Source: Microvelia longipes
Lineage: Eukaryota > Arthropoda > Insecta > Hemiptera > Veliidae
Assembly (NCBI GenBank): GCA_018340805.1
Contig: JACMZG010001911.1
Span: forward strand, 56,727,220-56,791,219
Length of the DNA stretch: 64,000 nt
Direction of reading: 5' to 3'
Part shown: piece after piece, positions 1-11,229 of the stretch
How positions within the stretch are numbered: position 1 is the first letter of the stretch
How the letters are laid out: each line of letters starts with the position of its first letter
The notes under the pieces: generated by a model
What the model saw: only the letters and a program-made list of their open reading frames with translations
Told to the model about the DNA's origin: nothing
Databases searched by the model: none
Position numbers and translations under genes: made by a program

Positions 1-560
1 GGAGGATTTTTTGTGTGCTACCAGTGTTGCCAACTTGATTGATTCTCTAAATTTACTGTTCTAAGTAAAGATTTATAAATTTTACGTCTTCTACACATAG
101 AGTATATGCTAGAGGGGGCATAGCCTATCTAAATACATGAAGAGTCCTGAAACATCATTTTGGGGCTCTCAGGGGCTCTGTGTAACCTCATTGAAACTTT
201 TTCCAAGAGTAAGTTAAGGTTATAAGAAATGATTTTTTTCGGCTTCCTGCACATTGTTTGTGTTTTGATTTATATTTTCAGCGTTTTACTATCTAAGTTA
301 CTGTAATTTTGTTCTGTTCATTAGATTATTGATAGTCGAAGGTAGCCGTGTTTTTTCTGATGTTTCAAAAATTCAACCAATAGGGCCCCTCTAGTAATAT
401 TATCTCTATGCTTCTACACCGAAACCCTTTCCCATTAAAAGAGGGTTTGAAGATTCAAGATCTTTAATTTAATACTTGTAACTAAATTTAATTTATAAGC
501 TAAGTACGTTGAGATCTCTTTTTATCTTAACATGACGTGTCTTTATATTTATTGAGATCT
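1..560. repeat. Dispersed repeat, no gene
   Basis: No coding exon is visible. Two blocks recur elsewhere in the window in reverse orientation: about 100-230 (with the phrase TAGAGGGGGCATAGC) matches 37,630-37,760, and about 290-410 matches 38,880-38,990, next to the left end of the large DNA transposon. So this is interspersed repeat of unknown class. No terminal structure can be defined because the window begins inside it. Confidence 0.6.
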
Positions 561-579
561 TCTGTGAGACATAAACCAA

Positions 580-589
580 AAAATATAAT

Positions 590-647
<58 letters not shown>

Positions 648-713
648 GATTAGAATTATGAGCAACATATATATATATATAATAATATATAATATATATA
701 TATTATATATATA

Positions 714-754
<41 letters not shown>

Positions 755-800
755 TATATATTATATATATAATATAATATATATATATATATATATATTT
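580..800. repeat. (TA)n microsatellite with embedded duplicated spacer
   Basis: About 220 bases of nearly pure TA/AT repeat. The spacer TTATGATTAGA...AGCAACATATAT occurs twice (about 644-672 and 799-828), so the TA tract and its flank were duplicated together. Low complexity; no gene. Confidence 0.9.
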
Positions 801-829
801 ATGATTAGATTAATAAGCAACATATATCG

Positions 830-2180
830 GTAAACCTGTTACCATTTTTTTATCTTGAAAAACAAAAATCTATCTCCTCTTGTACTTCTTGCTAGAACAC
901 AGCGTATTTTATTCAAACAATCTGTAATTCGAATAGTTTGAATTAATTACTGATTAATTCAGTAAAAACATGATTACCATTATTTTTTTTCATAATTCAA
1001 GCCAGTTTTTGTTTTTTGCCCTTTTTTCTAAAAGTTGAGAATATTTCATGCTTCAGGAAATAGTAATAGAATTTCCATGGGAGGAAAGCGAGTTTTTGCT
1101 CCCTGGACAGTCAAGTCGGTTCTTGGGGCTTTTAGCCCAGAAATTAATACGGTGAAGGAACCATATTAATTAAATCACTTGACTTACCAAGGGAATTAAA
1201 TTTTCCAAAAACCTTTAATATAAAAGATTATGATTTTTAGCTCAGAAAATACTGATTTTTGAGGGTGCTGAATCCAATAAAACTGTTGTGGATAGGACAG
1301 GAAGGTTGTGATAATGTCTTAATGAAGTTGACTGTCATATACCTAAGTTTGGGATCAATCATATAGCTAAGGTTGAGACCAGTTGTCACTGAAGTCGACT
1401 GTCATATCCTTAAGATTGGGAGCAGCGTCATATACCTAAGGTTGTTATAATAGTCCAAGAACTAGGCTTAAAAAATGTGACTCATTTTGTACTACTTTAA
1501 ACCAAGTTTTCCTGAAAATATACCTTAAATTGAAAAGGAAAAGCATATTCTGCCTATCTAGAGTGGAGCCCTTAATATGAATATGCTTGCTAAAAATATT
1601 GGAAAATGGCACAAATTTCGATTCTCTTGCAATATGTGGTTTCATTCATTTGTGAGTCGTGTGCAAAACACGAAGAAAATATTTTTAAAGCTGATAAAAT
1701 TTCCTAAAAAACAAGAGTTTTTTCATCAAAATCGGATAACTACTATCTAGAGTGTAAGATCTAAACCACTTTAATCTTACTTAGCTAGAGTAATTCATAT
1801 TAGGTAGTTCATTTTCTTTGAGCTAGAGTATTAGAAACATTAAAATTCTATTAATTAATGGAAAAGTTTTATTAAATTAATTAAAATACACAGCAAGGGG
1901 CACACATATGGACCTATTATTAGTAATTTTTACAGAAAATTTCAATACCTAAATCGTATAATTTCTAGATGTAAACTGAAAGGGTAAATAAAACTCGTAA
2001 ACACTATAATTAAATTGTTTTAAAGATTTTAATGTTTTTTTTTTATTTAACTATAAATTAAAAAAGTGATAATACATTGTTTAATAATATATTTACAAAC
2101 TATTTACATCAGTTTTTAATAGCTATAAAGAGTTATTGTATTCCATGTTCACTTTTACTATAAATTGTAAAAAAAAACTT
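830..2180. other. AT-rich DNA with repeat fragments, no gene
   Basis: No exon-like reading frame with splice signals is seen. The part at about 1,455-1,650 resembles, in inverted orientation, 22,380-22,580; both contain an open frame in which the peptide VVQNESHFLSL is shared, so this is a dispersed repeat with a possible old coding remnant. The stretch 1,080-1,170 (CTCCCTGGACAGTCAAG...) resembles the ends of the 'gaagccgag' repeat family seen at 14,940 and 19,540. Confidence 0.5.
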
Positions 2181-2189
2181 CCCTCTCCT

Positions 2190-3190
2190 TTCAGGAGGTA
2201 GGGAAGGCAATAGTGGATCCTGCAACTCGTTATGTTATTATGCTTTCAGGAGGTAGGATATCAATTATAGGATTATGCTACTCTTATGTTACAATTATGC
2301 TTACCCTCCTTTCAACTCTTATTGTAATTATGGCATCCCCTCCTTTCAGGGGGTAGGAAAGCAATTGTCGGATTATGCTACTCTTATGTTAGTAATTATG
2401 GCTTCCCCTTGCTTTTCAACTCCTATGTTAATTATGCATCCCCCTCCTTTCGGAGGTAGAAAAAGCAATTGTAGGATTTATGCTCTCTTATGGTTAATTA
2501 TGCTTCCCCTTGCTTTCAACTCCTATGTTAATTTATCCTATTTTGTAGGATTTAACCTTCCTTGCTTTCACTCCATCCCCTCCTTTCAGGAGGTAGTAAA
2601 GCAATTGTAGGATTATGCTACTCTTATGTTAATTATGCTTCCCCTTCCTTTCAACTGTTATGTTAATTATGCTTCCCCCTCCTTTCAGGAGCAATAGTAG
2701 GATCCTGCAACTTATACGTTAAGTATGCTTCCCCTTGAGGTACAATGGACCCACAATACGAGGTCTAAGTACCTAGAAATTATTTCCTCCGGAATTTAAA
2801 TTAAAAAAAAATGCTTCCCCTCCTTTCAGAAGGTAGAAAATCAGTAGTAGGATCTTGCAACTTGTATGTTAAGTATGCCCCCCCCCCTTTCAGGAGGTAG
2901 GAAAGCAATTGTAGGATTATGCTACTCTTACGTTAATTATGCTTCCCCTTGCTTTCAACTCCTATGTTAATTATGCATCCCCCTCCTTTCAGGAGGTAGG
3001 AAAGCAATTGTAGGATTATGCTACTCTTATGTTAATTATGCTTACCCCTTCTTTCAACTCTTATGTTAATTATGCTTCCCCCTCCTTTCAGGAGGTAGAA
3101 AATCAGTAGTAGGATCCTGCAACTCATATGTTAAGTATGCTTCCCTCTCCTTTCAGGAGGTAAGAAAGCAATTGTAGCATTATGCTACTA
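2190..3190 (+). repeat. ~100-bp tandem repeat with hairpin core
   Basis: About ten imperfect units of the form CAATTGTAGGATTATGCTAC...TTATGTTAATTATGCTTCCCC...CTTTCAGGAGGTAGGAAAG. Units near 2,898 and 3,000 are about 102 bases apart. Each full unit contains CCTCCTTTCAGGAGG, a 6-bp stem around a TTC loop. The long open frame at 2,275-2,610 is a by-product of the repeat and is not a gene. Confidence 0.9.
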
Positions 3191-3355
3191 GGAAGCTAAG
3201 TGTGAATTGCTGTAGATTTTTTTATTGATTTAGATTAGTGAAATAAACTTAATAGTCAGAATTATGGGTGACTACCCCCCATTTTGTTTTGTACAATTTG
3301 TAAATTTTGTTGTAATCGTTAGTACAAAATAATTAAGGGTTTATTTATTTATTTA

Positions 3356-3560
3356 TAAATACCCTGGGAGTTACGATGATAGTAGACAAATACACCCATA
3401 CAAACAGACAACTTTGTGAAAACCACTCAGGAGTTTTGAAAACACCTGAAACGGATAATTCAGGTGAATTCCCAGTTTTGGATTTTTGTACAAATATAAT
3501 CATTTTTTTATATTCCTACAGTATAAATGAGGAAAAGTAAACATGATGTCTTAATGTAAA
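3356..3560 (+). repeat. Dispersed repeat family A, copy 1
   Basis: Contains CTGGGAGTTACGATGATA, AACCACTCAGGAG and CTGAAACGGATAATTC in order. The same order is found at 20,640-20,800, 37,280-37,580, 37,790-38,060 and, reversed, at 47,815-48,010, 48,870-49,060 and 51,855-52,160. Better copies end in an imperfect palindrome around ACTTTTCCT...AGGAAAAGT. No coding capacity is seen, so it is probably a non-autonomous element. Confidence 0.75.
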
Positions 3561-3705
3561 ATGATATTTTTTATGTGAACATAAAAAGTACTGCTGCGGT
3601 ACAGGGTACCAGGTCATGATGAAACCTCCCTCAAGTTATAGTACTTGAGGGAGGTTTTATTGTAAATAAGCTTTATAGGCTTGAACCCCAAAAGCCTAAT
3701 AAAGT

Positions 3706-4880
3706 GCGTAGGCTTCCGCGGTTATTGTCATGAAGATTTAGATCTTCCGGTGGTGACCGCGTTAATGTAGATGAAGAATCTGACGTTGCGATTCCTTATT
3801 ATGGATAGAAACAAAATGCTCTACAAAGGAATGTGTATAACTTGAGAGAGAATGAGGTGTACGAGGTGCCTAGAGTCAGAACTGAGAGTGGAAAAAAATG
3901 CTTAACTTATCTAGTACCTGAATTATTAAATAAATTGTCTATTAAATAAATTAATGAAGTGAAGCAAAGCATGTTTTTGAAGAGGTTGAATATTAAAATG
4001 AAGGAAAAGAATTTTGGAGTAGTGAGCTAAGGAAAATTATTTATGTGGGTTGTATTTATTTGTCTTTTAGGCGTATGGATGTATGCATGTTTTTATTATG
4101 AAGGAAAGTGAGAATGTTGTTTTTGTATTTCTCTGTGTGTTTTTTGTGGTCAATTCTTGTGTGTGTTTGTTATTTAATTTTGACTGATTACATAATAATA
4201 GTCATCAGTATGTTTCTACGTTTTTGATTAAAATCAAAAACAATTAATTCTTTATGATTTATTTAATTTATTGTTATTAAAAGGAATTAATACATTACTT
4301 ATTTATAAAAAAATAAACAAAAGTTTATTTTTATAATTTAAATTATTTCAAATTATAAATTACTAATTTAATTAGCATGATTCTACATAATTTTTCTTTT
4401 TTTTATTTTTTTCTTTTTAAATCAATTAATTATTCTGTGGCCAACTTGGAATATACCATTACTTTAGTAGAACTAGAATACTGGTAAATTATTTAAAGAA
4501 AAACTAATATTATCTTTGTATTTCTCTTTGAGAAATGGCTTATACTCTATTTTTTTTTTTGCTTAAAGTTAGCTTACCTGATTTATGTGTCTTTATTTTT
4601 ATGTGTGCTGATTAATGTACTTGTGGCAGACAAGTTTTTTATTATGTAAAAACTTTGCCACATTTTATTTATGTAATTGCTACAAAAGAATAATTTTTTT
4701 TTTCATTTCATTTTTTTCATTTCATTTCAAACTGAACTCAGTTTTAGTTTAGTTTTGTAGAGCATTGTGTTTCTATCCATAATGTCCTATATCTCTGAAG
4801 ATGCCTCCCACAGTGGAAGCAAAACGTCGGATTCTTCATCTACATTAACGCGGTCACCACCGGAATACCTAAATCTTCCA
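3706..4880. mobile_element. Foldback element with ~130-bp inverted ends
   Basis: The left arm (about 3,706-3,835: GCGGTTATTGTCATGAAG, GACCGCGTTAATGTAGATG, TATGGATAGAAACA) returns as its reverse complement at about 4,757-4,880. The interior is AT-rich with no long open frame. A shorter derivative with the same arms lies at 5,005-5,290. Structure seen in sequence: a non-autonomous foldback or MITE-like element. The arm phrase GTGGAAGCAAAACGTCGG resembles ends of Penelope-like or RTE-type repeats, so a head-to-head pair of retroelement tails is an alternative. Confidence 0.7.
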
Positions 4881-5004
4881 TTACAGTTTTAGAACACCAT
4901 TAGCACATTATTTGCCACCAAAGCTATTTAAATAAATACTGCCCATCCTGAAAAGGATTTGATCTTTGGCCAGATAAATTATTCTTTAATAAACTGTGTA
5001 GACT

Positions 5005-5290
5005 GCTGCGGTTATTGTCATAAAGATACAGGTATCCGGTGGTGACCGTGTCAATGTAGATGAAGAATCTGATGTTTTGTTTCCACTGAGGGAGGCATCT
5101 TCAGGGATGTAGGCATTTTCATGGATTAAAACACAATGCTCTACAAAACAGATTTTTTGTAGTTCAGTTTTGAAGAGCATTGTGTTTCTATCCATAATAT
5201 CCTACATCCCTGATGATGGCTCCTACAGTGGAAGGGAACGTCGGATTCTTCGTCTACATTAAGGCCGTCACCACTATAAGACCTAAATTT
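5005..5290. mobile_element. Short foldback derivative of the 3,706-4,880 element
   Basis: Arms of roughly 110 bases (GCGGTTATTGTCATAAAG... and its inverted partner ending near TTAAGGCCGTCACCAC) are separated by only a few tens of bases. Same family as the neighbouring 1.17-kb element but lacking its AT-rich interior. The minus-strand open frame at 4,986-5,195 is a by-product. Confidence 0.7.
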
Positions 5291-5299
5291 TTAATTATT

Positions 5300-5899
5300 G
5301 TTTAGTCAAAAGGAAACAAATAGCGCCTTGGAGCACTAAGTCAGTCTACAACCCCCCCCCCCCCCCAAAAAAAAAAGTAACAGGGAAGGAAAGCAATCCA
5401 AAAAAGAAATTTTCATTAGCATAACAAAGCAAAAATATTTAGGGAATATTTTATAAGAATAAAATAATAAGGAGTTTCACAAAAAAAGTCATAATGATGT
5501 GGAGGGGGTAAACATGGAAAGAAGTTGCCAAAAACAAACAATTCATGGTTTTTAAGGGGTCATTAGCCCAAGTGAACTTTGAATATTTTTTAAATAGTAC
5601 AAACCTGGTACAACTAATAATAAAGTAAAAGAAAAATATCTAGAGATAAAAGAGAAGTATAAATAAATTAACAAATAAACTTTTAATTAACAAAACAATA
5701 AATATAAATCTTAATAAAAAAAACACACCAAGAAGTACGATATAAGAAAATGCTATAATAAATCTAAGGGAATCCAATAAAATAATTAAATAGACCAAAG
5801 AGCAGGTGGCATTAAATAAAAAAATACTAAATGGCCACTACAAAACATTAGTGCAGGGAGGGAGCCACTTTGCAGTCCCCTTCCTCCCAATAAAAACAC

Positions 5900-5974
<75 letters not shown>

Positions 5975-6640
5975 ATATATTAATTAACTGCACTTACTTT
6001 TTATTTAAATATCAGCTTAAGTAATTCATTGCACCACCATAAGGTGCCAAGAATCAATACACATCATATCTGTAAATACTTTAAAATCCAATTATACCAT
6101 TTATAAGATCCTAGTTTAGATATAGAATCAATTGATCACTATACTCTTTTAGGTCCCAGCGAAAAGCTCTTGTTTCTTTACTACCTTAATGAATGCTCCA
6201 TTTGTAAACATAGAGCTCACATTTTCAACTTTGTGTTCTCAATTAATTTGCAAAGAAATTATAGTTTTAAAATGTTTATGTATTTTTAAACTATTAATGA
6301 ACCCCTACATTAAAAAAATCAAATTATTTTGTTATAAAATCTAAAAAATACATATTTGTAAGTAATTTTAGATAATAAATTTAATATGTCTTTTATGTTT
6401 CAATTTTCTTGAAACGTTTGTGGGGTCAGAATGTTTCCTTAATCCTAGAGCACAATGACAACGTTCCACTTTAAATTCAATGCTAACAAGATATTTTATA
6501 TACATGTCATAGAATATTACAATTATAATATTATTACAACATTAATCATTAATAGTAATATTCTAATGCATATAAATATTACACACAATGTATACAAATA
6601 AACAAATCTAGTGCATGCATTATAAAATATTTTATCTCCT
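5300..6640. other. AT-rich DNA, poly-C run and (TA)n tract, no gene
   Basis: Contains a ~16-base C run next to an A run near 5,351 and a (TA)n microsatellite at about 5,904-5,980. No splice-bounded coding segment is seen. The open frame at 5,806-6,024 consists largely of the TA repeat read as Ile-Tyr. Confidence 0.6.
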
Positions 6641-6644
6641 GACG

Positions 6645-7380
6645 GTGTATAATGTGAAGTTTAGTGACTAGTTTATATAACTAGTTCTATAACTAGTTTT
6701 TAGGGAGTAAAGAAGCACTTCTCACTCCCAAGAGAGAAAAAAGTAACTTTTCCTCCATTGAGAGTGAAAAGTTCTTCCCATTATTTGGGTAAGAACTAAT
6801 TATAGCCATTCTTTTTGGGAGTGGTATACTCCAAATTTATAAATGGGACTGATCAATTTTTGTTGGTCCTGGGAAAAGCATCCTTTCCCAAGGGGGACCC
6901 CAAAAATTTATAAAGGAGACCCAACCAAAAAAAAAATTTAATTGGCTAAAAACTTGTTTCACGTCAAAAGAAATGGTTTGGAGCAATATTTTTTTTTTGT
7001 GGGGCAGCAACCCCAGAATTCATAAGGGGCGTCTGACCAAATAAAATTTAAATCGTTACAACAAACCGTATAAAAATAAGAATAAAACAATAATTAAATT
7101 ACATCAATGTATGAAGATAAATTCTTGTTAGCACCTTGGGAGTAAAGTCCTATTTTTTCCTCACAAATACCTCCCTCGTGCTTAGCCTCGGGAGTTTATA
7201 GCCATAACTCCCTCAGCTTTGCCTAGAAAGTTTATAGCCATAACTCCCTCAGCTTTGCCTCGGGAGTTATCAGGAGTTAAATGCTTAAGTTCCCATGGCA
7301 ATTGCCTTAAGAGCCAACTTACTGCTCAGGGAAATAATAGCATTCTTTACTCCCTTGGAGCATAAATAACTATTTTACAA
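6645..7380 (+). repeat. Dispersed repeat family B, copy 1
   Basis: Contains AAAAGTAACTTTT, a block with GGGACCCCAAAAATTTATAA, then CCTCGGGAGTTATAG-like units and GGGAAATAATAGCATTC. Two reverse copies lie at about 13,080-13,680 and 14,260-14,930. All three end near TAGTGACTAGTTTATATAACTAG or its complement. No open reading frame, so probably a non-autonomous element. Confidence 0.7.
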
Positions 7381-9270
7381 CCTTTTAGAAGAGTTAAAAT
7401 CACAAGTCATTGTGAACTTGACATAAATTTATTCCCTTTATTTATTCAAGACCCTTGATGTGAAAAAGCTAAACTCTTTGTAACATGCCAACTTTACTAT
7501 AAAAAATAAAAAAAGTAACTTTCTTAAAAAAAATAAAACAATTCATATTGATAAAATAAAAAACTTAAATTAATAAGATATTTGTTTATAGAATCACAGC
7601 ATTGTAGTAATTACAATCAAAGTTTCTATTTTGATCAGTTAAAAGCCCAAAAAATTAGTGTGAGAAGAAATTCTATCGGTTCATTCCATATACCAAATTT
7701 GATTGTGGTGAATATTCTGGCTGCAGTTTGGGAAGTGAAAATAGAGCTGTGTAATGCCACAAGGTCAATAGGTAAATATTCTTCAATGTAACAGTTTTTT
7801 AAACATAGCTTACCAAACCATACTAAGGTGCAATATGAAGTAGTTTTGTAATTTTTTTTATTTTATAATTTATATTGTTAAATTCTGATGATGACTAATT
7901 TTTAGTCGAAAGCTTAGTTTATTATTGTATGTTAAAAAAATATAGGACTTTTGTGCAATAAATCTGTTTTTATATATACTAAATGAAGATATGAAAATTG
8001 AGTTAAATAGGCAAAAGAGAGGAAATGTATAAAGTAAATATACATATATTGTAGTTTACCCCATCCTATAGGGGAGAGGAATAGTGTACACCAATAGAAT
8101 GCCTTCTCTTAATGACTGGCTCCGTCAACTGATTAAAACCAAAACTATAAAAATAATTTATTATAAATAACTCGGTTTAAGATTCTTTTGATAAAATAAC
8201 CTAGTGCAGATAAGGTATACAAATTTTACTTTTCATAAATTTAGTGTCGCAATAGAACGGTGCGTCAACATTTTGCAAAAAGAAATGAGAGGTTTCATAC
8301 AAATATAGAGTATATGAGTAAGATTTTAATTTAAGACAGGAGTCCTAATTTAAAAAATGAATTTTATTAACACACAATGAACTGAGCTTCAAACCTCTCA
8401 TTCATATTCATCTATTTTATTTACATCTATTTGCAGTTTTTATTTTAAAACAGCTGAAAAATAATAATTGTAAATTTTTTTAGCACTAAATAAATAAAAT
8501 ACAACAGAGTTATACTTATTTTTACTATCTGGTTACATTAAATATAACCAGTGGCGGACCAAGCCAAAAAATAACAGGGGAGTCAAATGGGTTTCAGTTT
8601 ACAAAAACTATTTTATGTTCAATCTCTAGGGCACTTTAGTAATGCTTTAGGGTTCTGATCAAGTGTGTTGAGGGCCCTTTGTGGCTCTATTCTTTAGTAT
8701 GGTACCTTTAAAGGTCCAAATATAAATAATAGGGCCTTAAAACCTAGATTTAGGTAGCAAAGTGAAATATTTTAAGTACTTAGAAAACATCAATCTATAA
8801 GGCCCTTTTCAGCTCCTTTAGGGACAATCATGTTAAGGGCTATGATTGCCTCCAGTCTTTTTATATGGCACTTAAACCTCTGGGTATAATGGATTTAGAC
8901 TATAAAGAGCTAAAATTTAATATATATTTTTAATTACTAAAAAACAAATATGTAGACCCCTTTAATGCTGCATTAGAGCCCTGCTCAAGTATGCCAGGGC
9001 CCTTTTTGGTCTTAGTTTTTCGTATGTGGCCCTTAAAAGTCTAAGTAAAATAAAAAGGGACATTAAAGGCCTTAGATTTAGGTAACAATAACAAATTGAG
9101 AATATTTTTAAGTACTATAATAAAAAATGTCTCTTGGAACTATTTAGGCCCTATATTGGAGTATTAGGCCTCTTTGACCCTGTTAACAATATATTACATA
9201 CTTATAATAAATAAATATATTTACATATTATAAGCTTAAAAATATTTAATATGTTAATCATATTAACATA
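7380..9270. other. AT-rich DNA with a hammerhead-like motif, no gene
   Basis: No conserved coding exon is recognised. A hammerhead-like core is at 7,885-7,911. Around 8,600-9,180 the phrases AGGGCCCTTT and GGCCCTTAAA recur loosely, suggesting a degraded repeat. Confidence 0.45.
7885..7911 (+). ncRNA. Hammerhead-ribozyme-like core
   Basis: CTGATGA, then a GACT...AGTC stem around an AATTTTT loop, then GAAA: the conserved CUGANGA - stem II - GAAA arrangement of a hammerhead. Stems I and III and the cleavage triplet were not established. Such motifs are known in Penelope-like retroelements, so this may mark a degraded copy. Confidence 0.4.
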
Positions 9271-9274
9271 CAGA

Positions 9275-10791
9275 GTGTTTCATATGAAGTGTCCACCAAA
9301 GAAAAAGGTGATACTACTCCTCAAAGGGAACAAAAAATGTTCTATAATATAAACCCCTATCTCCAACTGTTTTCCTTCAAGGTCAAATTTAATATTTTAA
9401 AAAATATTTGACCTCACATCATACAATTGTTAAAAGCGATTAAACTGCTCAAGCTAGAAAGGCGAAATTGGTTTTGTTAGAAAGCTGAGCAAATTTCCTA
9501 AAGGACAAACTACTAACTATGTCAAATATTTTGGAACTGCTGCCCACAAATTTGCATTAAAAATATTTTTTTGGAAAAATTGAATTTTATGGAATTTTTA
9601 TGGTAGGGCATTAGAGGAAGTAAGAGATGAGCAAAAGTTTAGCCAAGAACGGAAAAAACTTCTCTTATGATTGCTCTTTAAGTAAATCTAAATATTTTTA
9701 TACATTCAATAGTCAAAAATGTAAGTAAATGATCTCAGTAAATGATACTTTCTGTCGTATAAAAGAGGAAATAATGTGTTATTTTAACAAAATATTTTTT
9801 TTCGAAGGCAAAATAAACATATTTTATTCTTACACATTTTTCACCAAAACCACTCTTTTCTCCTGTTTTAGAGATTTTTAATTATTTTATGTACCATGTA
9901 ATTAACATGTAGAGATATGCAAAAATGCCAAAAAATATTAGTTTTTTGGCATATTTGGAGGAAGTAAGAGATGAGCAAAAGTTCAGCCGAGAACGGAAAA
10001 AACTTCTCTTATGATTGCCCTTAAAGTAAAACTAAAAATTTTATACATTCAATAGGTCAAAAATGTAAGCTATTGTTGCTAGAAATTGCAAAAACTGATA
10101 CTTTCTGTCGTATAAAAGAGGAAATAATGTGTTATTTTAACAAAATATTTTTTTTCGAAAGTAACTAATAATACGATTTATTAGACTCTAGGAGGTAAAA
10201 TAAACATATTTTATTCCTACACATTTTTCACCAAAACCACTCTTTTCTCCTGATTTATAGATTTTTAATTATTTTATGTACCATGTAATTAACATGTAGA
10301 GATATGCAAAAATGCCAAAAAATATTAGTTTTTTCAACTTCTAGGAAGAATGGCTTAAAATTTTGACCATTGAATGTATGATGAAGCTTGGGTTTTCTTA
10401 AAGGGCAATCATAAGAGAAGTTTTTCCATTCTTGGCTAAACTTTTGCTCATCTCTTACTTCCTCTAATGCCCTACCATAAAAATTCCATGAAATTCAATT
10501 TTTTCAAAAAATAATTTTTCATGAAAATTTTTGGGCAGTAGTTCGAAAATATTTGACATAGTTAGTAGTTTGTCCTATAGGAAATTTACTCAGCTTTCTA
10601 ACGAAACCAATTTCGCCTTTCTAGCTTGAACAGTTTAAACGCTATTAACAATTTTATGATGTGAGGTCAAATATTTTTTAAAATATTGTGGGAAAACGGT
10701 TGGAGATCGGGGTTTATAATTTAGAACATTTTTTGTTCCCTTTGAGGAGTACTATCACCTCCTTCTTTGGTGGACACTTTATATGAAACAC
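9275..10791. mobile_element. 1.5-kb foldback element with ~400-bp inverted arms
   Basis: The left arm begins GTGTTTCATATGAAGTGTCC and the right arm ends with its near-exact inverse (TGTCCACCAAAG also inverted). The arms are about 400 bases long and about 90% alike by eye. The interior carries a direct duplication: 9,785-9,960 and 10,135-10,330 both contain CACATTTTTCACCAAAACC and TTATGTACCATGTAATTAAC. A truncated third copy is at 38,095-38,530. No transposase frame, so non-autonomous. Confidence 0.8.
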
Positions 10792-10957
10792 ATATAAAGC
10801 AGACCTGTAAACCTGCTTATTATAAACAGGTATAAACCTGTATATAATGCAGATAATGTTTGGCCGAGGGGCCAGTCTGGCCAGTCCACCCCTGAATATA
10901 ACTTAACATTATTTGTGATTAATTTACTCCAATGTTAATGAACATTAATAATATCAC

Positions 10958-10963
10958 TTTATT
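10958..10963 (-). terminator. DCAF11: Candidate poly(A) signal of DCAF11
   Basis: AATAAA on the minus strand, about 100 bases beyond the DCAF11 stop codon. Position and sequence fit a cleavage/polyadenylation signal; no transcript evidence is available. Confidence 0.5.
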
Positions 10964-11064
10964 GTATTTTACTTACTTAATAACTAAAAATATCATTTAT
11001 AACAAAGAGATGCGATGTAATTGATTTTTAATTGGAAAAATCCAATTGATAAAAATGTCTATTA

Positions 11065-11229
11065 TTAAAGATTTTCAGTACATAGTCTGTGAGAGGCAAG
11101 TCTCTGCGAGCGTCTTCGGGACCCGCTGGTATTGGAGGGATCATGGGAGTGGTACCTTCCTCCACACTTCATGTTGGGCTCAGAGACGTTGATACCTGTG
11201 TGGCTCCAGCAAATAACTGAGTAATCCCA
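11065..11229 (-). CDS. DCAF11: DCAF11 terminal exon and stop codon
   Basis: The acceptor TGTAG precedes TGG GAT TAC; the preceding exon ends in a Ser codon, so the join gives the family's S-W-D at the start of the last WD40 blade (WDYSVICWSHTG). A poorly conserved basic tail follows (SGSRRRSQRLASHRL), ending at TAA (complement of 11,065-11,067). Confidence 0.85.
   Translation of the reverse strand, partial: WDYSVICWSHTGINVSEPNMKCGGRYHSHDPSNTSGSRRRSQRLASHRLCTENL

Noticed and set aside
270..330. Empty-site comparison for the 12.7-kb transposon
   Set aside because: The related repeat at the window start matches the left flank of the transposon up to about TTAGATA, but the right flank aligns too weakly to serve as proof of an empty site.
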